From: JAZKIX01 sp040384645
GTDB lineage: Bacteria; Pseudomonadota; Gammaproteobacteria; Burkholderiales; Burkholderiaceae_D
Length of the DNA stretch: 64,000 nucleotides
Reading direction: 5' to 3'
Assembly (NCBI GenBank): GCA_040384645.1
Contig: JAZKIX010000044.1
Location: forward strand, 1 to 64,000
Shown here: positions 63,966-64,000 of the stretch, piece after piece
How positions within the stretch are numbered: the first letter of the stretch is position 1
Layout of the letters: each line of letters starts with the position of its first letter
The notes under the pieces: model-generated
Seen by the model: only the letters and a program-made list of their open reading frames with translations
The model's database searches: none
Told to the model about the DNA's origin: nothing
Made by a program: the position numbers and the translations under genes

Positions 63966-64000
63966 ATGCGTAAGCCCCTTATTGCCTCGCTGATCGCCAG
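63966..64000 (+). CDS. Start of a secreted protein gene, probably TolC-family (cut by window edge)
   Basis: The ATG at 63966, with GGAG 7 bases upstream, opens MRKPLIASLIA, the beginning of a signal peptide. Only 11 codons are in the window. A TolC outer-membrane channel is suggested because tolC commonly follows pcm and the rhodanese gene in related bacteria; the sequence itself cannot confirm it. Confidence 0.5.
   Translation, partial: MRKPLIASLIA

Overview
The window looks like draft chromosomal sequence from a betaproteobacterium, most likely of the Oxalobacteraceae/Burkholderiales. The reasons are a phasin gene with a PHA-type regulatory region, the order pcm - rhodanese - start of a probable tolC, a split macA/macB exporter, and czc/cus efflux systems of the betaproteobacterial type. 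The assignment rests on gene content only. Two runs of 10 N mark assembly gaps, in recQ and in an htrA-like gene. The htrA gap is joined to about 120 bases that do not belong to the gene.

Layout. Bases 1-21500 are host chromosome: a methyltransferase-like gene, tRNA-Thr(UGU), two envelope glycosyltransferases, gluconokinase, a phasin, a CHASE-PAS-GGDEF-EAL protein, RecQ, UppP, a glycine/alanine-rich membrane protein followed by a 24-residue membrane peptide, an htrA-like protease downstream of a QseBC-type two-component system, a YkgJ-type protein and a macA-macB exporter. The chromosome resumes at 57489 with a tetR - MFP - RND pump operon, pcm, a rhodanese and the first codons of a TolC-like gene.

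Between them lies a complete Tn7-like transposon, 21506-57488 (35,983 bp). It has matching 26-bp termini (TGTTRCG...CTTGAAC), three TnsB-type repeats at each end and a perfect 5-bp target duplication, CTTGT. Its transposition genes (xre regulator, tnsA, tnsB, tnsC, two tniQ) sit at the right end. Its cargo runs leftwards: a LexA-controlled module of two TcmP proteins and a three-Cys-motif (Gp37/Gp68, DUF5131) protein; a cusCBA copper/silver system; a cadR / P-type ATPase / flavoprotein group; czcICBA; a periplasmic protein; a cytochrome c-FTR1 iron permease; and a merR-ynfA / small membrane protein pair. Degenerate fragments (two of the periplasmic gene, one merR, one Tn3 transposase) show that the cargo was built up in steps.

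Five signals look most novel. They are the precisely delimited transposon inserted 9 bp upstream of the -35 element of the tetR operon; the LexA-like/TcmP/DUF5131 cassette with its own operator; a 76-nt intergenic repeat present four times in the chromosome and absent from the transposon; a perfect 26-bp inverted repeat inside tniQ; and the pair of pseudogene repeats bracketing the FTR1 gene.
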